A stretch of DNA of 14,834 bases from Actinomycetota bacterium (GTDB lineage: Bacteria > Actinomycetota > Thermoleophilia > Solirubrobacterales > Solirubrobacteraceae). The DNA is taken from NCBI GenBank assembly GCA_009699565.1, contig WLNX01000017.1, positions 1 through 14,834 on the forward strand, written 5' to 3'. Below are positions 8,097-13,606 of this stretch, piece after piece. The notes below the pieces were generated by a model, which was not told the origin of the DNA, made no database searches, and worked only from the letters and a program-made list of their open reading frames with translations. The stretch's first letter is position 1. Each line of letters opens with the position of its first letter. Both the position numbers and the translations under genes were made by a program.

Positions 8097-8107
8097 GAGC
8101 GCACGCT

Positions 8108-9229
8108 GTGATCCTGCTTCTGCACAACCGGTACCGCACGCTCGGGGGCGAAGAAAGGGTCGTCGACGAGCTCGCGAGGCTGATTCCGCAGCAGCTCGGC
8201 GAGGAAGTAACGCGCTTTGAATCGTCCAGCGCCGACATTTCCGCCGCGCAAGCGGCAGTGGGGCTGGTGCGGGGCGGGCTGAATCCTGACGCGCTCGCGG
8301 CCGAGATCCGGCGCACCGGCGCGCGTGTGGTCCACGCTCACAACCTGCTGCCGGCTTATGGCTGGCGCGCGCTTGCCGCCGCCCGCGCGGCCGGCGCAAG
8401 GACGGTGCTGACAATGCATCAATACCGCCTTGTCTGCGCGGCTGGAACCTGCCTTGATTCGGCCGGCGAAGATTGCACGCGCTGCCACGGGCGCGACACA
8501 CGCCCTGGGGTACGGCTCAACTGCAGAGGCGGCTCGCGCGCCGAGGCGTCGCTCTATGCGGCGTCGCTCGCGCGCTGGTCGGCGCGCACGGTCGAAGAGG
8601 CTGACGTGCTGACGGTCCCGAGCGCTTTCACGCTGGAGCGGCTGCGCGAGCTTGGTGCGCCTATCGACGGCCGCAGCGTCGAAGTGCTCCCCAACCCCGT
8701 CTTCGAGGCGGCCGAGAAGGCCGACCCGCCGAGCGGCTCCTATGCGATCTGTTCGGCCCGGCTGGCTCACGACAAGGGTGTCGATCTGGCGATCGAGGCC
8801 TGCGCGCTAGCCGGTCGGCCACTCGTCATCACCGGTCACGGACCGGACCGGGAAAAGCTTGAGCGGCTCGCAGCGACGCTCGGCGCAGACGTCCGCTTCG
8901 CGGGCCGCGTCTCGGAGCAGGAGCTCGCGCGGCTGCGAGCGGGCGCCGCCTTGGCGGTGGTGCCGTCGCGGTTCGCGGAGACCTTTGGGCTGTCGGCGGC
9001 GGAGGCGATGGCCGCGGCTCTGCCCGTTGTTGGGTTCAACGTCGGCGCGCTCTGCGACCTGCTCGCCGACGGGCAACTGGCCGACCCCGGCAGCGTCGAT
9101 CAGCTCGCGTCGCTGATCGCGCTCTACTGGGGTGATCGGGAGCTCGGGCTCGGCAACGCGGGGAAGATCTCCGTGATCGCGTCACCCGAGGTGGTCGCCC
9201 GTCGGCTGGCTTCGCTCTACGGCCAATGA
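8108..9229 (+). CDS. GT4-family glycosyltransferase with N-half cysteine cluster
   Basis: 373 aa GT-B glycosyltransferase. N-terminal marks: HNRYRTLGGEERVVDEL (6-22), which matches the glycine-rich loop of capsule-type GT4 enzymes, and VVHAHNLLPAYGW (74-86). C-terminal marks: ICSARLAHDKGVDLAIEA (214-231), ITGHGPDREKLERL (241-254) and VVPSRFAETFGLSAAEAMAA with E291/E299 as the E-x7-E pair. After MHQYRLVC comes a cysteine set at 110, 115, 123, 126 and 139 (C-x4-C-x7-CxxC-x12-C), like the LVCPxG...C..C.G...C.RGSR motif of some capsular GT4 proteins; it could bind zinc. GTG start, no Shine-Dalgarno, TANNNT hexamer 11 bases upstream. The stop overlaps the epimerase start (ATGA at 9226-9229). Confidence 0.9.
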   Translation: MILLLHNRYRTLGGEERVVDELARLIPQQLGEEVTRFESSSADISAAQAAVGLVRGGLNPDALAAEIRRTGARVVHAHNLLPAYGWRALAAARAAGARTVLTMHQYRLVCAAGTCLDSAGEDCTRCHGRDTRPGVRLNCRGGSRAEASLYAASLARWSARTVEEADVLTVPSAFTLERLRELGAPIDGRSVEVLPNPVFEAAEKADPPSGSYAICSARLAHDKGVDLAIEACALAGRPLVITGHGPDREKLERLAATLGADVRFAGRVSEQELARLRAGAALAVVPSRFAETFGLSAAEAMAAALPVVGFNVGALCDLLADGQLADPGSVDQLASLIALYWGDRELGLGNAGKISVIASPEVVARRLASLYGQ

Positions 9230-10188
9230 GTGCGTACGATCAGCCGATGCGCGCACTTGTCACCGGCGGCGCCGGTTTCATTGGATCGAACCTAGTTGAC
9301 GCGCTGATCGCCCGCGGCGATCAGGTTGCCGTTCTCGACGACCTCTCGTCGGGCAAAGAGTCGAATCTCGACGCGGCCCTAGCGGCCGGAGCGGAGCTGC
9401 ACCGGCTTGACGTCCGCGACGCCGGCGGAGTCGACGGGCTGTTCGCTGCGTTCAAGCCGCAGCTTGTCTTTCACCTCGCGGCCCAGATGGATGTTCGCCG
9501 CTCGCTTGAAGAGCCCGGCCTCGACGCCTCGGTGAACGTTGTCGGCACGGTCAACGTGCTCGATGCCGCCGCCGGGAACGACGTTGAACGCCTCGTAAAC
9601 ACGTCGACTGGAGGCGTCATTTACGGCGACGCCGAGCAGATCCCAACGCCTGAGCACTCTCCGGCACTGCCGCTTTCCGCCTACGGTCAGAGCAAGCAGT
9701 GCGCCGAGCTCTACTGCGGCTGGGCTGGGCGCCTGCACGGGCTGGAGACCGTCACGCTGCGCTGCGGCAACGTTTACGGTCCGCGCCAGGACCCGTCCGG
9801 CGATGCCGGAGTTGTGGCGATCTTCGCGGGCTGTCTGCTCAGTGGGGAGCGGCCGACGATCTTCGGCGACGGTTCGGCGACTCGCGACTACACCTTTGTC
9901 GACGACATCGTTGCGGCGAACCTGCTGGCGGCCGATGCGGCAGGGGGGAACGGCCCGTTCAACATCGGCACCGGAGTCGAATCGAGCGTGCTTGATCTGG
10001 TCGCCGCGCTCGACGCAGCCGCGGCGCCAGGTGAGGGGCCACTCGACCCGCAGTTCGCTCCCGCCCGTGCGGGGGAAGTCGAGCGCAGCGCGCTCGCTGT
10101 GAATCTGGCCGCAGCCGAGCTTGGCTTCAGGGCGCAGACTGCGCTCGATGACGGCGTCGCCAGGACGCTCTCAGCGCTGCGCGGATGA
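9226..10188 (+). CDS. NAD-dependent sugar-nucleotide epimerase (extended SDR, GalE-like)
   Basis: 320 aa extended SDR, most likely a UDP-sugar 4-epimerase supplying the locus. The NAD-binding loop is TGGAGFIGSN (13-22), followed by VLDDLSSGK, DVRD (62-65) and HLAAQMDVRRS (83-93). Catalytic residues are in NTSTGGVIYG (S127) and AYGQSK (Y153, K157). The substrate half has TLRCGNVYGPRQDPSGDAGVVAIF, GDGSATRDYTFVDDIVAANL and FNIGTGVESS, all typical of the GalE/UDP-glucose epimerase group. The sugar is not certain. ATG at 9226 is coupled to the preceding gene by ATGA; an ATG at 9247 (MRALVTGG) is an alternative that fits the usual short N-terminus. Its last 18 bases overlap the convergent WecG/TagA-type gene. 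Confidence 0.9.
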   Translation: MSAYDQPMRALVTGGAGFIGSNLVDALIARGDQVAVLDDLSSGKESNLDAALAAGAELHRLDVRDAGGVDGLFAAFKPQLVFHLAAQMDVRRSLEEPGLDASVNVVGTVNVLDAAAGNDVERLVNTSTGGVIYGDAEQIPTPEHSPALPLSAYGQSKQCAELYCGWAGRLHGLETVTLRCGNVYGPRQDPSGDAGVVAIFAGCLLSGERPTIFGDGSATRDYTFVDDIVAANLLAADAAGGNGPFNIGTGVESSVLDLVAALDAAAAPGEGPLDPQFAPARAGEVERSALAVNLAAAELGFRAQTALDDGVARTLSALRG

Positions 10189-10989
10189 GCGCTGCGCCCG
10201 CAGCTGCTTGAAGAACTCGCCGATGAAGCGGGGGTTGTAGATCAGGTAGCGCCGCCAGAGCCGGCGCGGCTCCTGGAACAGCCTAAAGGCCCATTCAAGG
10301 CCCGCTTCCTGAAGGATCGCCGGTGCCTGCGGAACCAGCCCGGCGTGGAAGTCAAAGGCCGCGCCAACGCCCACCAAGACCGCGGCGTCGAGCCGCGGGC
10401 GCATCTTCGCCATCCAAAGTTCTTGCCGCGGCTGGCCGGTGCCGACCCAGACGATGTCGGCGCCGCTGGCGTTGATCTTGTCCACCGCCTCCTGTTCCTC
10501 CTCCACGGTTGCCGCCCTGAAGGGGGGCGACTGGGTGCCGACAATCCTCAGCTCGGGGAAGCGGTCAAGCAGCTTTGACCTAAGCAGCGCGAGGGCATCC
10601 TCGTCGCGGCCGCCGAAGAGGTAGATGCTGTTCCCCGTCTGAGCCGCACGGCGGCAGCTCTCGATCATCAGGTCGGGTCCATAAACGCGGCTTGCGCCCT
10701 TGCCGCCAAGCGCCGTCACCGACCACACCAGCGGCTGACCGTCGGGTACGACGAAGTCGGCGCCGTCAACCGCAAGTTCAAGCTGCGGGTCGTCCTGAAC
10801 GAGCATCACGAGGTGAACCGGTGCTACGCAGATGTAGCCGCGGTGGCGGCCAGCGATCGCGGAGTCGATCCAGTCAACCGTCTGGCGGTAGTTGGTCAGC
10901 GCAATCGGCACTCCGAGCACGTCAATGACCTCGGCCGCCAGCTCGGGCGGCTGCATGGAGGCACGATCTGCGCTGTCAGCTGCGGGCAC
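10171..10989 (-). CDS. WecG/TagA/CpsF-family glycosyltransferase
   Basis: 272 aa (PF03808, GT26), a family adding the second sugar, often N-acetylmannosaminyl or similar, to a polyprenyl-diphosphate-linked first sugar. Seen: GVPIALTNYRQTVDWI (26-41), GADFVVPDGQPLVW (76-89, with the conserved PDG Asp D83), RVYGPDLM (101-108), IYLFGGRDEDA (122-132), VWVGTGQPRQELWM (180-193), VGVGAAFDFHAG (206-217) and the basic C-terminal EWAFRLFQEPRRLWRRYL (232-249), known in TagA to bind membrane and complete the active site. Relatives often read A-x-N-V-H near residue 57; here it is APVH. Start: GTG at 10989 has GATACT 7 bases upstream, fitting leaderless initiation; ATG at 10956 (MQPPEL) is a real alternative, as the intervening codons have weaker GC3. 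This single-gene leftward unit shares a divergent promoter region with the Gmd-like gene. Confidence 0.9.
   Translation of the reverse strand: MPAADSADRASMQPPELAAEVIDVLGVPIALTNYRQTVDWIDSAIAGRHRGYICVAPVHLVMLVQDDPQLELAVDGADFVVPDGQPLVWSVTALGGKGASRVYGPDLMIESCRRAAQTGNSIYLFGGRDEDALALLRSKLLDRFPELRIVGTQSPPFRAATVEEEQEAVDKINASGADIVWVGTGQPRQELWMAKMRPRLDAAVLVGVGAAFDFHAGLVPQAPAILQEAGLEWAFRLFQEPRRLWRRYLIYNPRFIGEFFKQLRAQRSSAQR
10173..10202. repeat. 15-bp tandem partial duplication across the overlapping gene ends
   Basis: AGCGCTGCGC occurs at 10173-10182 and again at 10188-10197, a period of 15 bases or five codons. The second copy creates the repeated AQR in the C-terminus (AQRSSAQR) of the leftward gene. 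The repeat straddles both stop codons of the convergent pair. Confidence 0.6.
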
Positions 10990-10996
10990 GGCGGTC

Positions 10997-11002
10997 AGTA
11001 TC
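10997..11002 (-). promoter_or_regulatory. Possible -10 of the WecG/TagA-type gene
   Basis: Read on the minus strand this is GATACT, with the conserved A2 and T6 of a -10 hexamer, followed by 7 bases and the GTG at 10989. No Shine-Dalgarno precedes the GTG, so the transcript could begin at or just before the start codon. One hexamer match is weak evidence by itself; the same arrangement at the other divergent junctions raises its weight. Confidence 0.35.
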
Positions 11003-11017
11003 GCAGCGCCCGCTGCG
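11002..11017. promoter_or_regulatory. Inverted repeat between the divergent WecG-type and Gmd-like genes
   Basis: Arms CGCAGCG (11002-11008) and CGCTGCG (11011-11017) are exact reverse complements with a 2-base centre. The element abuts the GATACT hexamer of the leftward gene, so a bound protein would block that promoter. It could equally be a chance match in GC-rich DNA. Confidence 0.3.
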
Positions 11018-11038
11018 CTGCGGGGCCCTGCACCGAGC

Positions 11039-11047
11039 CTCTAGGCT
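11039..11047 (+). promoter_or_regulatory. Probable leaderless -10 of the Gmd-like gene
   Basis: CTCTAGGCT contains TAGGCT (TANNNT) at 11042-11047, followed by exactly 8 bases and ATG at 11056. The same nine bases with the same 8-base gap precede the GTG of the RmlC-type gene at 13055. There is no Shine-Dalgarno. AGCCT-CT-AGGCT (11036-11047) is also a small inverted repeat. Confidence 0.5.
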
Positions 11048-11055
11048 GGCCGTCG

Positions 11056-12021
11056 ATGCCGCGCGCACTGATAACCGGAATTGGCGGGCAGGACGGTTCG
11101 TACCTCGCCGAGCTGCTGCTTGCTGACGGCTATGAGGTGGTTGGCTTTGGCCGCGCCGCAGGTCTCGAAGGCAATTCGAATCTGGCTGCGGTTGCCGATC
11201 GAGTTTCGCTTCTGACCGGTGATCTGCTTGAACCGGGGTCGTTGGCGCGGGCAGTTGAGGAGGCTGAAGCCGACGAGATTTACCACATGGCCGCGCCCAC
11301 CTTTGTGCCCGATTCCTGGAATGACCCGAGCGAGACGATGACTGCGATCGTCGGCTCGACCGCCGAGATGCTGGCCGCTGCGGTTGCGTCCGCCAGTCCA
11401 CCGCGGATCTGGCTCTCGGCGTCGGCGGAGATATTTGGCGACACAGACCGCTCGCCGCAGGACGAGTTGTCGCTCGCACGCCCGCGGTCTCCCTACGGAG
11501 TCGCGAAGCTGGCGGCGTTGGGGCTCCTGCGGACGATGCGCGAGCAGCACGGCCTCTTCGCCTGCGGAGGAATCCTTTACAACCACGAATCGCCGCGGCG
11601 TCCGCTCCGCTTCTTGCCGCGCAAGGTCACGAGAGGCGCCGCTGCGATCGCGCTGGGGCAGCAGGAGCAGCTCGTCCTCGGTGACCTTGACGCCACCCGC
11701 GACTGGTCTGACGCCCGCGACGTAGTAGGCGGTGCGGTGCTTGCGATGCGCGCCGAGGTCCCGCGCGACTACGTCCTCGCGAGCGGGGTAGGCCACAGCG
11801 TGCGCGAACTGGTGGAGATCGCTTTTGATGCCGCCGGGATTGGCGGAGAGTTTCAGAGCCGGGTTAGCGTCGATCCCCAGTTTGTGCGCCCGCCGGAAGC
11901 GGTCGCGCAGCTCGGCGACCCCGGGCTCGCCGAGCGCGAACTGGGCTGGGAGCGCCGCTTCAGCTTTGAGCAGACGATCGCCGAGATGGTCGCGGCCGAT
12001 CTCGCCGATCTAGGCGGCTAG
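11056..12021 (+). CDS. Gmd-like short-chain dehydrogenase, paralogue of the neighbouring GDP-mannose 4,6-dehydratase
   Basis: 321 aa extended SDR, clearly homologous to the convergent Gmd: the first 33 residues align without gaps with 26 identical, and NHESPRR, DPQFVRP and AERELGW recur in both. NAD(P) loop: TGIGGQDGSYL (7-17). Catalytic candidates sit at the same positions as in the paralogue: S123 and E125 in SASAEIFG, Y147 and K151 in SPYGVAK. It differs where Gmd grips the NADP phosphate: the paralogue has VRRSS (32-36), this has GRAAG. It may be a GDP-4-keto-6-deoxymannose reductase of the Rmd kind (giving GDP-D-rhamnose), or a second dehydratase; the sequence does not decide. ATG at 11056 is chosen because the Rossmann strand begins there; the open frame reaches further back into intergenic and antisense DNA. 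Probably leaderless. Confidence 0.87.
   Translation: MPRALITGIGGQDGSYLAELLLADGYEVVGFGRAAGLEGNSNLAAVADRVSLLTGDLLEPGSLARAVEEAEADEIYHMAAPTFVPDSWNDPSETMTAIVGSTAEMLAAAVASASPPRIWLSASAEIFGDTDRSPQDELSLARPRSPYGVAKLAALGLLRTMREQHGLFACGGILYNHESPRRPLRFLPRKVTRGAAAIALGQQEQLVLGDLDATRDWSDARDVVGGAVLAMRAEVPRDYVLASGVGHSVRELVEIAFDAAGIGGEFQSRVSVDPQFVRPPEAVAQLGDPGLAERELGWERRFSFEQTIAEMVAADLADLGG
12018..12021. other. Interlocked convergent stop codons (CTAG)
   Basis: The palindrome CTAG provides TAG to both strands, ending the Gmd-like gene and gmd at the same four bases. Confidence 0.95.
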
Positions 12022-12980
12022 CGGCCGAGCAGCTCGAGGTCGGCGCGAACCATCAGCCGGATCAGTTCCTCAAAGCTTGTCTTCGGCTTCCAACCCAGTT
12101 CGCGCTCGGCCTTTCCGTAATCGCCGATCAGCTGATCGACTTCGGCTGGCCGCACAAACTGGGGGTCGATCTCGACGTGCTGCTCCCAGTTGTCCAGCCC
12201 CGCTTCGTCAAAAGCGACTTCCACACAGTCGCGCACCGAGTGGATCGCGTTTGTTGCGACCACGAAGTCATCGGCCTGATCCTGCTGGAGCATCAGCCAC
12301 ATCGCTTCGACATAGTCCTTCGCGTAGCCCCAGTCGCGTTCGGCATCGAGGTTGCCGAGCGCGATCTTCTCGGCCAGTCCGAGCTTGATCGCGGCCGCGT
12401 GCCAAGTGATCTTGCGCGTGACGAACTCGAGCCCGCGGCGCGGGGACTCGTGGTTGAAGAGGATTCCGCTGGCTGCGAAGAGGTCGTAGGACTCGCGGTA
12501 GTTGACGGTGATGAAGTGCCCGTAGGCCTTTGCCACCCCGTACGGCGACCGCGGATAGAAGGGCGTCTCCTCCGTCTGCGGGATCTGCCGCACCTTGCCG
12601 AACATCTCGCTCGACGACGCCTGGTAGAAGCGTGCCTCCGGGCAGACTTCGCGCATCGCCTCGAGGATCCGTGTAACGCCAACGCCGGTGAACTCCGCTG
12701 TCAGCGTCGGCTGGACCCAGGACGCGGCAACAAAGCTCATCGCTCCCAGGTTGTAGATCTCGTCTGGCTTCGATGCTCGGAGCGTGTCAACCAGCGAGCG
12801 CTGGTCCAGCAGGTCGCCCTGATGGAGCGTTATCCGGTCTCGGATCTGCTCGATCCGTTCGAATGTCTCGGTTGACGAGCGGCGCACCATTCCATGGACC
12901 TCGTAGCCCTTCTCGAGCAGCAGTTCGGCCAGGTAGGAGCCGTCCTGGCCAGTAATTCCGGTTATCAGCGCGCGCGACAT
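12018..12980 (-). CDS. gmd: GDP-mannose 4,6-dehydratase
   Basis: Converts GDP-D-mannose to GDP-4-keto-6-deoxy-D-mannose, precursor of GDP-D-rhamnose, GDP-L-fucose and related sugars. The 320 aa length is slightly short for the family. Seen: ITGITGQDGSYLAELLLEKGYEVHG (6-30), the NADP-phosphate contact VRRSS (32-36), DEIYNLGAMSFVAASW (73-88), the catalytic segment QASSSEMFG (120-128; S123 in place of the E. coli Thr133, E125 for Glu135), SPYGVAK (Y147, K151), NHESPRRG and DPQFVRPAEVDQLIGD. Assignment is firm. No classical fcl is nearby; the convergent Gmd-like gene is the only obvious candidate for a next step. ATG at 12980 has TAGCCT 9 bases upstream and no Shine-Dalgarno. The RmlC-type gene diverges from the same 74-bp gap. 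Confidence 0.96.
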   Translation of the reverse strand: MSRALITGITGQDGSYLAELLLEKGYEVHGMVRRSSTETFERIEQIRDRITLHQGDLLDQRSLVDTLRASKPDEIYNLGAMSFVAASWVQPTLTAEFTGVGVTRILEAMREVCPEARFYQASSSEMFGKVRQIPQTEETPFYPRSPYGVAKAYGHFITVNYRESYDLFAASGILFNHESPRRGLEFVTRKITWHAAAIKLGLAEKIALGNLDAERDWGYAKDYVEAMWLMLQQDQADDFVVATNAIHSVRDCVEVAFDEAGLDNWEQHVEIDPQFVRPAEVDQLIGDYGKAERELGWKPKTSFEELIRLMVRADLELLGR

Positions 12981-12989
12981 CAGAGTTGC

Positions 12990-12995
12990 AGGCTA
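12990..12995 (-). promoter_or_regulatory. Probable leaderless -10 of gmd
   Basis: On the minus strand the hexamer is TAGCCT (TANNNT), followed by 9 bases and the ATG at 12980. No Shine-Dalgarno lies between. No good -35 is visible at the expected distance. Confidence 0.45.
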
Positions 12996-13006
12996 TCTGC
13001 CGAGAG

Positions 13007-13027
13007 CCTTCCGTTGCGGCCGGAAGG
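13007..13027. promoter_or_regulatory. Inverted repeat centred between divergent gmd and RmlC-type promoters
   Basis: Arms CCTTCCG (13007-13013) and CGGAAGG (13021-13027) are perfect reverse complements around a 7-base centre. The midpoint, 13017, is 22 bases from the near edge of the gmd -10 and 24 bases from that of the RmlC-type -10, so it covers both -35 regions almost symmetrically. This is the geometry of an operator for shared control; no regulator gene is in the window. Confidence 0.4.
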
Positions 13028-13037
13028 TTGCGCGTGG

Positions 13038-13046
13038 CTCTAGGCT
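13038..13046 (+). promoter_or_regulatory. Probable leaderless -10 of the RmlC-type gene
   Basis: CTCTAGGCT, identical to the element before the Gmd-like gene, with TAGGCT at 13041-13046 and again exactly 8 bases before the start codon (GTG at 13055). The match fixes the GTG as the start in preference to open-frame positions further upstream. Confidence 0.5.
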
Positions 13047-13054
13047 CCGGGAGC

Positions 13055-13606
13055 GTGGATGCAAAGCCGACAAAGCTCGAGGGTGCACTTCTGATCTCTG
13101 TGCAGCGGATCGACGACGAACGCGGCTTCTTCGCCGAGACCTTTCGCGCCTGCGAAGCCGCTGAGGCCGGTATCGGTGAGCAGTTTGTTCAGGACAACCA
13201 TTCGCGTTCCGCCAAAGGCGTCGTTCGCGGTCTTCACTTCGCCGTCGGGCCGGGCAGTTCGAAGCTGGTGCGCTGTGCACGCGGCGCGATCTGGGACGTG
13301 ATCGTTGACCTGCGGCGCGAGTCGCCGACCTTCGGTAGATGGGAGGGGTTTGAGCTCAGCGACGAGAACCTTGACGCTCTCTACATCCCGCGCGGGTTTG
13401 CCCATGGCTTCTGCGTGATCAGCGACGTCGCCGACGTCGTCTACAAGCAGTCCGCGTACTACGACCCGTCGGTCGAACGGTCTATCCGCTGGAATGATCC
13501 GCGGATCGCGATCGACTGGCCGCTGCCGGATGAGCGCATCACCGTCTCCAAGCGTGACGCCGAGGCGCCGACTCTTGACGAGATCTCCGGCGAGCTCGAC
13601 TTCTAG
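13055..13606 (+). CDS. rfbC: dTDP-4-dehydrorhamnose 3,5-epimerase family protein (RmlC type)
   Basis: 183 aa cupin epimerase. In L-rhamnose synthesis the family epimerises C3 and C5 of dTDP-4-keto-6-deoxyglucose. Seen: DERGFFAETF (21-30), QDNHSRSAKGVVRGLHF (46-62) with catalytic H61, KLVRCARGAIWDVIVDLR (70-87), PRGFAHGF (112-119), the catalytic Tyr in VVYKQSAYYDP (Y130), and SKRD with D168 for the His-Asp pair. Length and motif order match RmlC throughout. RmlA, RmlB and RmlD are not in the window, so the substrate could be a dTDP sugar made elsewhere, or a related 4-keto sugar from a neighbouring enzyme such as Gmd; this is unresolved. GTG at 13055 is chosen because it lies 8 bases after a -10-like element and the upstream open frame is not conserved-looking. 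The stop interlocks with that of the convergent permease. Confidence 0.92.
   Translation: MDAKPTKLEGALLISVQRIDDERGFFAETFRACEAAEAGIGEQFVQDNHSRSAKGVVRGLHFAVGPGSSKLVRCARGAIWDVIVDLRRESPTFGRWEGFELSDENLDALYIPRGFAHGFCVISDVADVVYKQSAYYDPSVERSIRWNDPRIAIDWPLPDERITVSKRDAEAPTLDEISGELDF
13603..13606. other. Interlocked convergent stop codons (CTAG)
   Basis: CTAG provides TAG to both strands, ending the RmlC-type gene and the permease gene. Confidence 0.95.

Noticed and set aside
10813..11055. Upstream extension of the Gmd-like protein to 402 residues
   Set aside because: It would run antisense through the start of the WecG/TagA-type gene; the Rossmann strand starts at the ATG at 11056, which has a -10-like element 8 bases before it.
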